Source: Thermus sp. 2.9
GTDB lineage: Bacteria; Deinococcota; Deinococci; Deinococcales; Thermaceae
Length of the DNA: 64,000 bases
Direction: 5' to 3'
Assembly: GCF_000794385.1 (NCBI RefSeq)
Contig: NZ_JTJB01000003.1
Coordinates: forward strand, 62,001-126,000
Below, in pieces: positions 7,303 to 15,858 of this stretch. The first letter of the stretch is position 1, and each line of letters opens with the position of its first letter. Made by a program: the position numbers and the translations under genes. The notes beneath the pieces were generated by a model that was given only the letters and a program-made list of their open reading frames with translations, ran no database searches and was not told the origin of the DNA.

Positions 7303-8763
7303 GTGCGGGCTTCCGAGTCCCATATCCGCGTGGTGGTGCACACCGATGGCGGCCCCTTGGACCTTTCGGACCACGTGCTGGCCTATAGCGACCGGCACCC
7401 CATAAGCGGGGTGGGGAGCTTCAGCCTCACCCTGCCCCTCCGGGTCCAGGGCAAGCCCATCACCGGCCTCGCGCGCACCGGAGACCTGGTGGAGGTGGGG
7501 CTTCTGAACTGGGACGGGCAAACGGGCCCCTGGGGCTTGGGGGAGTACCACACGGTGATGCTGGGGGTTATCCGCTCCATCGGCCAGCGCCAGGCCCTGG
7601 CGGAGGGGCGGTACACCGCGGTGGCGGTCTTGGCTGGCTCCAGCCTGGCGGGCTTTTTGCTGAGCGACTCGGTGAACTACTACCTGGCCTATGGGGCGCT
7701 CCACGGCCTCTTCAAAGGTCTGGCCCTCACGGGGCTGAAGGGGATGGTGCGCCTGGACCAGGCCCTGGCCACGTACCTGGACCAAGTGGCCCTCGAGGTG
7801 GCCCAGGTGGCCCGGCCCTACGGCTCCCTGAAGGACCTCCTGGGCTACGCCATAGAAACCCTGGACGGGGAAGGCCTCTTTGACCTCATCTTCGCCAACT
7901 ACGAGGGAACCTTGTGGGGCTTTTTGGAAGCCTTTGGCGAGCGCCCCCTGCACGAGGTCTACACCGCCATCCTGCCGGAGGACCGCCTCAGGCTCCTGCG
8001 GGGCCAGAAGCGCTTGGGCAAGGCCTTCGGCCCCGACCGGGCCCGGGCGGTGGTGGTGGTGCGCCCGGCCCCCTTCCCCCACGGCCTACCCGGGGGCGGG
8101 GCCAGCCTGGGGGACTGGCCCCGCCTCCCCCTCCACGACCTCACCCCGGAGGACTCCATGAGCGAGCCGGCCCAGGACCACACCGCGGACTGGGACGATG
8201 GCGAGGTGGCCAACGTCTTCTTCGTCTACCCTCGAGCCCTCCCCCTGGACGAGACCTTTGTGATGACCTATGCGCCGGCCATCATCAACCTGGACTCCTG
8301 GCGCCGCTACGGCTACCGCCCCCTCACCTGGGCCACGTGGCTTTGGGGGGCGAACGCGCCCAAGGAGGCGGCCCCGGAGTTTTTCCGCCGGCTTAACTGG
8401 CGGCTGGCGGGGCAGCGCAACCGCATGGACGAGTACGCCGGGGCGGAGCTCACCCTGCGGCTTTCCCCCCACATCCGCCCCGGGGAGCGGGTACGGGTGG
8501 AAAACCGCTTGGGGGACGCCACCTCGGTTTTCCTCTACTACGTGGAGGAGGTGCGGCACGCCTTCAGCCCCGCGGGGGCCCGCACCACCACCCTGAAGGT
8601 GAGCCGCGGCCTGCCCGAGGACCTCTACCGGGACCCGGGTTGGTTCGTGGCGGGGTTGAAGGAGCATGACCCCTTGAAGGATGCGGCCTTGCCGGTGCCC
8701 GTCATCCGGCAGGAGGACGCCCCGGGCCCCACGCGGCCCATCCAGAAGCACCCCCACCCCTAG
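7303..8763 (+). CDS. Baseplate hub protein (Mu gp44 / P2 gpD-like)
   Basis: 486 residues. Position between tape measure and spike, size, and the alternating beta pattern (VRVENRLGDATSVFLYYVEE, then VRHAFSPAGARTTTLKVSRG near the C-terminus) match the late-control/hub family that forms the trimeric or hexameric hub capping the tube. The start is uncertain. The only upstream in-frame start candidate after the stop at 7273 is GTG 7303, with little room for a ribosome-binding site, and this lies at the edge of the inserted AT-rich segment. The original 5' end may have been replaced. Confidence 0.65.
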   Translation: MRASESHIRVVVHTDGGPLDLSDHVLAYSDRHPISGVGSFSLTLPLRVQGKPITGLARTGDLVEVGLLNWDGQTGPWGLGEYHTVMLGVIRSIGQRQALAEGRYTAVAVLAGSSLAGFLLSDSVNYYLAYGALHGLFKGLALTGLKGMVRLDQALATYLDQVALEVAQVARPYGSLKDLLGYAIETLDGEGLFDLIFANYEGTLWGFLEAFGERPLHEVYTAILPEDRLRLLRGQKRLGKAFGPDRARAVVVVRPAPFPHGLPGGGASLGDWPRLPLHDLTPEDSMSEPAQDHTADWDDGEVANVFFVYPRALPLDETFVMTYAPAIINLDSWRRYGYRPLTWATWLWGANAPKEAAPEFFRRLNWRLAGQRNRMDEYAGAELTLRLSPHIRPGERVRVENRLGDATSVFLYYVEEVRHAFSPAGARTTTLKVSRGLPEDLYRDPGWFVAGLKEHDPLKDAALPVPVIRQEDAPGPTRPIQKHPHP

Positions 8764-8771
8764 GAGAAGAC

Positions 8772-9746
8772 ATGCGCGGCATTCACCTGGCCCAGGTCAT
8801 AGCGGTGCACCCCTCAGCCCCGGACCCCACCCCGGAGGACCAGCCCCCCTACGCGGGCACCCTGGACGTCATCCTCCTGGACGCCACCCCCGTGGACGAC
8901 CCCCAACGGGCGTACCGGGTGCGGGTTTTGCGGCCTCGAGCCCACCCCTCCGCCGGGCACTACCTCATGCCCGAGGTGGGGGACTTCGGCCTGGTGGCCT
9001 TTTACGCCAACGACCCCCGGGCCGGGGTGTGGCTGGGGGCTTTGGACGACAACCTGCGCCAGATGGTACCCGAGGAGCTTTGGGCGCGGGACCCCTACGC
9101 GGAGGTGCACCACCTGCCCTCGGACCGCTACGCCATCTACCACGGGGACGGCACCGAGGAGCACGTGTGGCCCGATGGCACCTTCCTCAAGCTCACCACC
9201 CGCAAGGACGGCTCCTTTAGCAACGCCGGCTACCGGGCCAAGCTCACGGAGCGGAAGGCGCGGCGCAAAACGCGGGCCTTCGCTTCCCAGCGCGTGCCCT
9301 ACACCCCCCACCAGGAGCCTCCTTTGGACCTGGTCTTCCGGCACGCCTCGGGGGCGGAGGTGTGGCTGAGCGCAGACGGCTCCCTGGAGGTGCGCACGGC
9401 GGAGGGCCATGCGGTGCGCCTTTTTGATGGCACCGAAAAGGCCCGGGACCCCGCTACGGGAGCGCCCCTGGGAGGGGGGGAGCAGCCGCGCTACGTGGAG
9501 GTGCGCACGGCGGGGGGGCATGCGGTGCGCCTCGAGGACCGCCCCAACCCCGCCCTTCGCCTCACCACCGCTCACGGGCACCGCGTGGCGCTGGACGACC
9601 AGGCAGGCCTGGTGGAGGTGGCCCACGCCGGGGGGCATGTCCTCCGGATGGGCCCGGGGAGCGTGGAGCTGGCCGCCCAGGGCAACCTTCGCCTCACCGC
9701 CACCGGGGAGGTGGTCATAGACGGGGCCTTAATCAGGATTGGCTAG
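8772..9746 (+). CDS. Baseplate spike protein (gpV/gp45-like)
   Basis: 324 residues. An N-terminal OB-fold-like region (VRVLRPRAHPSAGHYLMPEV) is followed by GDFGLVAFYANDPRAGVWLG, then repeated short strands (VEVRTAGGHAVRL, LRLTTAHGHRVAL, VEVAHAGGHVLRM) typical of the triple beta-helix of phage spike and VgrG proteins. The trimer forms the membrane-piercing needle, normally tipped by the PAAR protein. Here the PAAR gene lies 2 kb away because darTG and IS debris intervene. The stop codon shares the palindrome CTAG (9743-9746) with the converging darG stop. Confidence 0.82.
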   Translation: MRGIHLAQVIAVHPSAPDPTPEDQPPYAGTLDVILLDATPVDDPQRAYRVRVLRPRAHPSAGHYLMPEVGDFGLVAFYANDPRAGVWLGALDDNLRQMVPEELWARDPYAEVHHLPSDRYAIYHGDGTEEHVWPDGTFLKLTTRKDGSFSNAGYRAKLTERKARRKTRAFASQRVPYTPHQEPPLDLVFRHASGAEVWLSADGSLEVRTAEGHAVRLFDGTEKARDPATGAPLGGGEQPRYVEVRTAGGHAVRLEDRPNPALRLTTAHGHRVALDDQAGLVEVAHAGGHVLRMGPGSVELAAQGNLRLTATGEVVIDGALIRIG

Positions 9747-10819
9747 GCCGGCTGGGGAGCGTCTTTGGGAAGCTCAACCGTATCGGACCATTCCTCAGGC
9801 TGGAGGGCCCCCCGCTGTAGCAGGTAATACAGGGCCACCTGCAAATCCCGTTGGGGGATGTTGGCTTTGCGGGGGCCCCATTCCGCCAGGATATGTTGAA
9901 GGGTTGGCCATGTTCTAGCCCCTTCCCGGCGTACCGCCCAGTGTACTGTGGCTAGAAGCTCCAAGCCGTACGGGCTTTCAAAGCCTTCTACCCAGGCCGC
10001 AGCCCGGCTTGCGGCTTCGTCCGCCTCGGGGTGGTCGGCCAAGTAGGCCACCGCTTCCTGGAAGGCGTTTGCGCGGAGGCGGATGCGGGAGGGACTGCTC
10101 CGGTCGCCGTAGCCTTGGATGTAGTGCCCCTCGAGACGGGCCAATACGTGGTTAAGGGGTTCGGCGTAAGGGCCGTACTGATTGCGGGCAAAATCCAGCC
10201 GCAGATTTAGGCCTGCCTCCTGTAGGAAGTAGGCCAGTTTTTGCGCCTCGAGGCGCCCCAAGGTTTCCCCCAAGGTTTTGTAGAGGCCGAAGAGCTTGAG
10301 CAGGGCTGCCCGGGGTGGGGTGAGGCGTGGTTTGTTCGAGAGGGGGGTGATGGAAGGGACCTCAGTGGCCTGGGGCTCGTAGACCAGGATTTCTACGTCC
10401 TCTAGAGGTTCCAAAGCCTCCTGAATGCGCCGGCGCACCTCGGGCCAGGGGAGACCCCCGTTGCCTGCGCCCAGAGGGGGTAGGGCCACAGAGCGTACCC
10501 CGAGCTCTTGGATTACCCGAACCAAATCTTTTAGGCCCTCCTCCACGTACGCCATCCGTGAGGGGTGGCGCCAGTGTTTTTTGGTGGGGAAGTTAAAAAT
10601 GTAGCGTGGGCGGGCTAGAAGGCCGCGGTCATAAACAAAGATGCGACCGATTTGCACTTCGCCTCGCTCACAAGCTTTTACATAAGCTTCGTAGTTGTCA
10701 GGGAAGGCGCGCTTGAACTGCAAAGCCACCCCCTTTCCCATGACCCCCACGGTGTTCACCGTGTTGACCAAGGCCTCTGCCGGGGCTTGGAGGAGGTCGC
10801 CTTGCACAAAGCGGATCAT
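9743..10819 (-). CDS. darG: DarG: DNA ADP-ribosyl glycohydrolase antitoxin
   Basis: 358 residues from ATG 10819, chosen because MIRFVQGDLLQ is the standard macrodomain start; the frame is open 12 codons further. Residues 1-155 are a macrodomain (NTVNTVGVMGKGVALQF near 20-36, PPLGAGNGG near 125) with K80 in FNFPTKK, the position of the catalytic lysine reported for T. aquaticus DarG. The C-terminal domain (about 175-350) is the DarG-type region that binds and inhibits DarT. DarG removes ADP-ribose from thymidine in DNA. It follows darT after 8 bases, in one operon, antisense to the phage tail genes. Confidence 0.93.
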   Translation of the reverse strand: MIRFVQGDLLQAPAEALVNTVNTVGVMGKGVALQFKRAFPDNYEAYVKACERGEVQIGRIFVYDRGLLARPRYIFNFPTKKHWRHPSRMAYVEEGLKDLVRVIQELGVRSVALPPLGAGNGGLPWPEVRRRIQEALEPLEDVEILVYEPQATEVPSITPLSNKPRLTPPRAALLKLFGLYKTLGETLGRLEAQKLAYFLQEAGLNLRLDFARNQYGPYAEPLNHVLARLEGHYIQGYGDRSSPSRIRLRANAFQEAVAYLADHPEADEAASRAAAWVEGFESPYGLELLATVHWAVRREGARTWPTLQHILAEWGPRKANIPQRDLQVALYYLLQRGALQPEEWSDTVELPKDAPQPA

Positions 10820-10827
10820 CCCTAACC

Positions 10828-11457
10828 CTAATAATACCAGTCCTTCCGGATGCACACCCGGGGACGGCGTGCCTCTGGAAACTGCTTGAGGATTTTAAGA
10901 ACCTCTTCCCCAACCCTTTGGCTGTAAACCGCTATTTCTTCTATTAGGGCCCACGGGAAAGCCTTGTAGACCAGAAACTCCGCCTGCTTCTTTTCCCGCA
11001 ACTCCGGAGGATCGGCCCAGTAGGAGGCTTGGATGGCTTCCCAGTCCAGCTGAGCCAGCTCTTCTAGCTGACGAAAGAACCTGGCGTGGCTCAAGACCCC
11101 ATGTCGGTCAGTGAACACAAAAGGTAGCCCTGCCTTGTGCACCGCTTGAGCCGAGGAAACCAAGTGCAGGATGGGTTCTTGCCCTCCCTGGTATTCCGTG
11201 GCGCCAGAGTAAATGGCGTAAAGCATGGGGGAGCGGGGGCAGAAGTAGAAGGGAACGTAGTCGTGAAGAACGCCCCCGGGAGGTTGGGGCACTTTGGCTC
11301 GGTTACGGCGCTCCTGAATGTGCGCGTAGGCGATGCTTCGTTGCTTAGGGGGGCTTTGGTTGTGGGCAAGAAGCTTGCCCATACGGAGAATACCCTTCAA
11401 GTTGTCTATGTGGGTGATGTGGTAAATGGGTGTTGGTTCAGGGTAGGTTCGTTTCAT
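10828..11457 (-). CDS. darT: DarT: DNA ADP-ribosyltransferase toxin
   Basis: 209 residues from ATG 11457. It shows the DarT (DUF4433) pattern: YHITHIDNL at 12-20 for NAD binding, HDYVPFYFCPRSPMLY at 65-80, and the catalytic glutamate E160 in KKQAEFLVYK, the residue number reported for Thermus DarT. It transfers ADP-ribose from NAD+ to thymidine in single-stranded DNA, which blocks replication. DarTG systems are known to abort phage infection. The cassette interrupts the spike-PAAR gene order and is flanked upstream by IS200/IS605-like debris, which indicates horizontal insertion into the prophage. Confidence 0.94.
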   Translation of the reverse strand: MKRTYPEPTPIYHITHIDNLKGILRMGKLLAHNQSPPKQRSIAYAHIQERRNRAKVPQPPGGVLHDYVPFYFCPRSPMLYAIYSGATEYQGGQEPILHLVSSAQAVHKAGLPFVFTDRHGVLSHARFFRQLEELAQLDWEAIQASYWADPPELREKKQAEFLVYKAFPWALIEEIAVYSQRVGEEVLKILKQFPEARRPRVCIRKDWYY

Positions 11458-11512
11458 AAAGCTGGACCCAGGAAACTGCCCGCACCTCCTTTCCGGCATT
11501 TGGGGGCTCTTC

Positions 11513-11746
11513 GTGCAGACCCTTGCCCCCCGGTGTACCCTCCAGCCCACCCCCGAACAGGAGGCGGCGCTGGAGGCCACGGTGCGCCTGTTCCCGCTCA
11601 GGGGGAGGGAGGCCCGCCTCCTTCGGGACACGCTCCAAGGAGCGGGCTCCGCAGGCCTGGGCCGCGGTCAGCCGGCCCTCATGCTGGAAAATAGGCTCGA
11701 ACATCTCCCCCTACCGGCAAGCCCACGGCTTTAGCCGTCGGTGGCT
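11513..11746 (+). pseudogene. Remnant of an IS200/IS605-type TnpB gene and right end
   Basis: The forward frame from ATG 11513 begins MQTLAPRCTLQPTPEQEAAL, the typical N-terminus of TnpB/OrfB. After about 35 residues the similarity stops and no RuvC or zinc-ribbon part follows. At 11725-11738 a hairpin ACGGC-TTTA-GCCGT followed by GTGGCTGAC resembles an IS605-type right end. Most of the element appears deleted. It occupies the 283-bp gap between darT and the PAAR gene. Confidence 0.45.
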
Positions 11747-11776
11747 GACACGTGGACCCTTTCCTATTATGCCATT

Positions 11777-12076
11777 ATGCCGGACCGGATGCCCTGGGCC
11801 TTGTATGCTTGGTCTGTGCTGGCCGTCCGCCAAACGGACCCCTCCTCCCACGGGGGGCAAGTGCTCACGGGCTACGCCAAGGTCCTGGTTGGGGGCCGTC
11901 CCGCGGCCCGCATGGGGGACGCCCACGCCTGCCCCCAGCCGGGCCACGGCACCACCGCCATCGCGGGGGGTAGCGCCAAGGTCCTCATCGGAGGCCGCCC
12001 CGCGGCCCGGGCGGGGGACGCTGCCGCCTGCGGGGCTACCCTCACCCCCTCCCAGGGCAAGGTGTTCTGGGGCTGA
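11777..12076 (+). CDS. PAAR-domain tail spike tip protein
   Basis: 99 residues if started at ATG 11777; ATG 11789 or GTG 11741 are possible, and the upstream DNA is IS debris, so the native 5' end may be altered. It has the paired PAAR signatures VLVGGRPAARMGDAHACP and VLIGGRPAARAGDAAACG after TDPSSHGGQVLTG. PAAR proteins form a zinc-bound cone that sharpens the spike of contractile tails and type VI systems. It is an expected partner of the spike gene at 8772-9746. Confidence 0.88.
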   Translation: MPDRMPWALYAWSVLAVRQTDPSSHGGQVLTGYAKVLVGGRPAARMGDAHACPQPGHGTTAIAGGSAKVLIGGRPAARAGDAAACGATLTPSQGKVFWG

Positions 12077-12102
12077 CCCCGCGCCCCCGCCAGGATGAGG
12101 GT

Positions 12103-13380
12103 ATGCGCCTGGCCCTCCGCCTGGTGGAGCCCAGCGGGAAGCTCGCCCCCTGCCCCGAGTCCGTGGTGGGGCGGGATGGGCTCTTCCCCCTGATTTATGC
12201 CCAGTCCTACGTCCTGGGGCAGGAGGGGCGGGTGCAGGTCCTCGAGATCCCCAAAGGGGTGGCGGGGGACACCCTGGGCACCAGCACGCCCCGCTTCCGC
12301 CTGGAGGGCACCCCGGGGGCCCGGCCCAAGCGCTTCCAGGGGCGGGAACTGGACCCCGTGAGCCTGGTCTTGGACCTGCGCCGCTTCGTCCTCTACTACT
12401 TCGAGGAGCGCAAGCGCCGCACCGCCCAGCAGAAGCCCCTCCCGGAGATGGTGCTGGACGATTGGGACCGGGGGCTCCATTGGGTGGTGGTGCCCCTGGG
12501 CCTCCCGGAGGTGCGGCAAAGCGCCCGGGAGCCCACGCGCCCCTACTGGACCTTGGAGCTCAAAGGCCTCCGCCCGGCCGCGCAGGTTCCCCCGCGGCCG
12601 GAGGAGCGCCTCCAGGCCGCCCTCTTCCCCGAAACCCCCCATGAGGTGGGGGCCCGCCTCCAGGCTGCCCTGGGGGGCTCGGTGGTGCCCGCCTCCTACC
12701 GGAAGCCCGCCCCCCTCGAGGCCTCCCTCCTGGCCACCCCGGAGCCCACGCCGCCAAGCCCCAAGGGGGCGGCCCTCCTCCCTCGGCCCAACGCCCCCGA
12801 GGAGGAGGCCCAGACCCTAGCGCGGGAGGCCGCGGGCCTGGCCCAGGCCCTGATCCAGGGGGAAGTGCCCCCGGAGGGGGCGCAAGGGGTCATGGCCGCC
12901 TTGGAGGAGGAGGCGGAGGCCTTGGCCCAGGAGGCCACCGCCCAAGCCGTGGCCCAGGCCCAGGAGGAGGCGGCCACCGCCCAGGCCCTGGCGGCGGTGG
13001 TGGCCCCGGAAGCCCAGGGGTTTTGGGAGGCCCTCGAGGGCTTCCTCGCCCGCCTGGAGGCGGCCTTGGCCCAGGGGGAAGACCTCGTCCAGGCCGCCTT
13101 CCGCTTGGCGGAGGACGTGGCCGGGGCGGTGGAGGACCCCGCTCGCTTGCGCGCGGCCCTAGACGCTATGCTCCAGGCCCGCCTGCCCCAGTACGCCCGG
13201 GCGCGGGGTCTGGTGGACCGGGCTTGGCGCCTGGTGGAGCGCCTGGACCCCGGGACGCCCTACGGCCTGCTGTTGGCGGGGGTGGCCGTGGCCCACCTCA
13301 CCCCCGTGGCCCCCACCCTCACCCGGCTCCGGGTGGGGCTCGCCTGGGGTAGGCAGGCCCTGCCGGGGGTGGTGGCGTGA
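12103..13380 (+). CDS. Baseplate-region protein of unknown function
   Basis: 425 residues, not recognised. The N-terminal half (about 1-165) is mixed and may be globular (ESVVGRDGLFPLIYAQSYVL). Residues about 225-340 are extremely rich in Ala, Glu and Gln and should form long helices or a coiled coil. The C-terminal 50 residues are hydrophobic (PYGLLLAGVAVAHLTPVAP). It overlaps the next gene by 3 bases (GTG 13377 inside the stop) and so is translationally coupled to the gp25-like gene. Position between PAAR and the wedge suggests a baseplate structural or assembly role. Confidence 0.6.
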   Translation: MRLALRLVEPSGKLAPCPESVVGRDGLFPLIYAQSYVLGQEGRVQVLEIPKGVAGDTLGTSTPRFRLEGTPGARPKRFQGRELDPVSLVLDLRRFVLYYFEERKRRTAQQKPLPEMVLDDWDRGLHWVVVPLGLPEVRQSAREPTRPYWTLELKGLRPAAQVPPRPEERLQAALFPETPHEVGARLQAALGGSVVPASYRKPAPLEASLLATPEPTPPSPKGAALLPRPNAPEEEAQTLAREAAGLAQALIQGEVPPEGAQGVMAALEEEAEALAQEATAQAVAQAQEEAATAQALAAVVAPEAQGFWEALEGFLARLEAALAQGEDLVQAAFRLAEDVAGAVEDPARLRAALDAMLQARLPQYARARGLVDRAWRLVERLDPGTPYGLLLAGVAVAHLTPVAPTLTRLRVGLAWGRQALPGVVA

Positions 13381-14000
13381 GGCTCTCCGTGTACGAGCTC
13401 CGGCAGGGGGACGACCTGCGGCGCCTGGCGCAGCGGCTTCTGGGCGACTTCCGGCGCTGGACGGAGCTGGTGCGCCTCAACCGCCTGGACCCGCCCTACG
13501 TGGCGGATGACCCCACCCCCTACCGGGCCCAGGGGCTACGGGTCCTGGGCCCGGGGGACCGGCTCCTCTACCCAGGGAGCCCGGCGGAGCCCCCCGCGGG
13601 GCTTGCGGCCCTGGACGCCGAGGCGGAGGCCTACGGGCGCGACTTGGCCCTGGAGGGGGGGTATCTGCTCTTTTTGGGGCAGAACCCCGCCCTGGTGCAG
13701 GGGCTCGAGAACCTGCGGGCGGCCCTGGAGCGCCGCCTCCTCACCCGGCTGGGGGAGCTCCCCGCCCACCCCGAGACCTACGGCCACCTCATGGAGCAGT
13801 ACGTGGGCCAGGCGGCGGGGGAGGCGGAGCTGGGGTACATCCTCCTCGAGGCGGAGCGCTGCCTGCGCCAGGACCCTCGGGTGGCGGGCCTCACCCTGGC
13901 CGGGGAGCTCGTGGACCGGGAGCACGTGCGCCTCACCGCCTGGGTGGAGCCCGTGCCCCCTGGAACCCCCTTCGCCCTTAGCCTGGAGGTGCCGCGATGA
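13377..14000 (+). CDS. Baseplate wedge protein with LysM and gp25-like domains
   Basis: 207 residues from GTG 13377. Residues 1-65 resemble a LysM domain (YELRQGDDLRRLAQRLLGDF, WTELVRLNRL, GPGDRLLYPG). The remainder (LEGGYLLFLGQNPALVQGLE, then LEAERCLRQDPRVAGLTLAG) matches the gp25/gpW wedge family in pattern. Such proteins link hub and wedge and trigger sheath contraction. It overlaps the gpJ gene by 4 bases (ATGA). Confidence 0.72.
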   Translation: MRLSVYELRQGDDLRRLAQRLLGDFRRWTELVRLNRLDPPYVADDPTPYRAQGLRVLGPGDRLLYPGSPAEPPAGLAALDAEAEAYGRDLALEGGYLLFLGQNPALVQGLENLRAALERRLLTRLGELPAHPETYGHLMEQYVGQAAGEAELGYILLEAERCLRQDPRVAGLTLAGELVDREHVRLTAWVEPVPPGTPFALSLEVPR

Positions 14001-15049
14001 GCTTCGCCTTCAAGACCTTGGACGAGGCGTTGTGGGAGATGATGGCCACCTTCTACGCCCGCTCCGGCATCCGCCCCGACCCCACCCCGGGCTCGGTCCT
14101 CCGCACCCTCTTCGAGGCGGTGGGCTTCCAGGTGGAGGACCTCACCTTCCGCTTTGACCAAGCGGTGCGGAAGGCCATCCCCCAGGCGGTCTTCGAGGCC
14201 TTCGGCTTCACCCCCCGCTCCGCCACCCGGGCCCAGACCCTCCTGCGCTTCACCCGGGGGGCGCCCCAGCCCGTGCCCCTCGCCATCCCCCAGGGCTTCC
14301 GCGTGGCCCGGGCGGATGGGGCGGAGTACGAGACCCTCGAGGAGGCCGCCATCCCCGCGGGGGCCACCCACGTGGACGTGCCCGCGGCGGCGGTGGAGCC
14401 GGGGGAAGCGGGCAACGCCCCCGCGGGGGCCATCCGCTACCCCCGCTTTCCCTTGCCCGGGCTCTTGGGGGTGGAGAACCCGGTCCCGGCCGCCGGGGGC
14501 CAGGACGAGGAGCCCCTGGAGGAGCAAAAGCGCCGCTTCGCCCTCTACATCGCCCAGGTGCACCGGGCCACCCGGTACGCCCTCGAGGCCGCCGCCCTCA
14601 CCGCGGTGGGGCCCAACGGGGAGCGGGCCCGGGAGGCGTTGGTCCTGGACGCGGTGGCCCGCCCGTGCCTCTCCCCGGGGGTGGTGGAGGTCTGGGTGGA
14701 TGACGGCTTTGGCACCGCCACGGACGGGCTTTTGGCCGCGGTGGGAGCGGCGGTGGACCGGATGCGGGCCGCGGGGGTGTACGTGCGGGTCCACCGGGTG
14801 GAGGCGGTGCCCGTGGACGTGCGGGCCCAGGTCCGCGGCTCCGAGGCGGCCCGGGGGGCGGTGGCGGGGGCGGTGCGGCGCTACCTCTACGGCCTGCGGG
14901 TGGGGGAGAAGGTGAGCCGGGAAAACCTCATCACCGCCCTCACCGTGTCCCACCCCGAGGTGGAGGAGGTGGACGTCCTCACCCCCTTGGACGACGTTGC
15001 CGTGCCCTTCAACCGCCGGGCGGTGCCCGGGGTGGTGGAGGTGAGCTAG
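13997..15049 (+). CDS. Baseplate J-like protein (P2 gpJ / Mu gp47)
   Basis: 350 residues, normal for the family. The N-terminus (TPGSVLRTLFEAVGFQVEDL) and the middle strand-rich part (IPQGFRVARADGAEYETLEE) are characteristic, as is the C-terminal VGEKVSRENLITALTVSHPE. It forms the main wedge body of the baseplate. It overlaps the previous stop by 4 bases, and the next gene begins directly after its stop, so this is a tight operon. Confidence 0.88.
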   Translation: MSFAFKTLDEALWEMMATFYARSGIRPDPTPGSVLRTLFEAVGFQVEDLTFRFDQAVRKAIPQAVFEAFGFTPRSATRAQTLLRFTRGAPQPVPLAIPQGFRVARADGAEYETLEEAAIPAGATHVDVPAAAVEPGEAGNAPAGAIRYPRFPLPGLLGVENPVPAAGGQDEEPLEEQKRRFALYIAQVHRATRYALEAAALTAVGPNGERAREALVLDAVARPCLSPGVVEVWVDDGFGTATDGLLAAVGAAVDRMRAAGVYVRVHRVEAVPVDVRAQVRGSEAARGAVAGAVRRYLYGLRVGEKVSRENLITALTVSHPEVEEVDVLTPLDDVAVPFNRRAVPGVVEVS

Positions 15050-15832
15050 GTGGCCTGGCTCCTGCCCCCGTGGTTTAAGCGGGACGGGGTGAACGGGGCG
15101 CTCCTCACGGCCTGGGAGCGGGCCCTAAAGGGCGCGGACCCCGAGGGGGCCGCGGCCCTCTTGCGCTTGGAGGAGGCGTATGGGCCGTATTTGGACCTGC
15201 ACGGGGCGCTGTACGGGGTGCGCCGCCTGCCGGATGAGCCCGACGACGCCTACCGCCTCCGCATCCTGGCCGAAGTGCGCCACCCCCGCTCCACGGAGGA
15301 GGCGCTGGAGCGGGCCCTCGAGGCCGCCTTCCCCGGGCTCAGGGCCCGGGTCTACACCCTGGTGGGAAGCGGGGAGCTGGTCTGGCTGGACGGGACGCGA
15401 CAACTGGACGGCTCCTGGGCCCTAGGAGGCGGGGCCACCTATCCCGTCCTCCTCAACGGGGCCTGCCGCCTGGACGGGAGCTTTGACCTGGGGGGTGGGC
15501 GGTCCTACCCCCGGCCCCGCCCTCTGACCGGGGAGTGGAACCTGGACGGCACCTGGCGCTTGGGCCTGGCCTACCACCCGCCCCACGCCAACCGCTTCCT
15601 GGTGGAGGTGGGGGCGGCGGAGGTGGACCTGTCCGCGGTGCTGGCGGTGGTGGACCGCTTCCGCGCCGCGGGCAACATCCCCACCGTGCGGGCCACCGTG
15701 GAGTGGACCCCGGACTGGCCTGGCGTGGTGGGGGAAGTCATCTCCCAGCAGGTGGTGCCCTTGGACGGGACGCGTCGGCTGGACGGCTCCTGGACCCTGG
15801 CCCCCGTCCCCACCGGAGAAGACCCCCTCTGA
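15050..15832 (+). CDS. Tail protein I-like (Mu gp48), with LDG repeats
   Basis: 260 residues from GTG 15050. The N-terminal half matches phage tail protein I/gp48 (LPDEPDDAYRLRILAEVRHP followed by RSTEEALERALEAAFPG). The C-terminal half holds four short strand repeats: LDGTRQLDGSWALGG, LNGACRLDGSFDLGG, LTGEWNLDGTWRLG and LDGTRRLDGSWTLAP. These may form a beta platform for fibre attachment. Confidence 0.75.
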   Translation: MAWLLPPWFKRDGVNGALLTAWERALKGADPEGAAALLRLEEAYGPYLDLHGALYGVRRLPDEPDDAYRLRILAEVRHPRSTEEALERALEAAFPGLRARVYTLVGSGELVWLDGTRQLDGSWALGGGATYPVLLNGACRLDGSFDLGGGRSYPRPRPLTGEWNLDGTWRLGLAYHPPHANRFLVEVGAAEVDLSAVLAVVDRFRAAGNIPTVRATVEWTPDWPGVVGEVISQQVVPLDGTRRLDGSWTLAPVPTGEDPL

Positions 15833-15858
15833 CCCCTAGCCCCTAGGAGGATAGGAGC

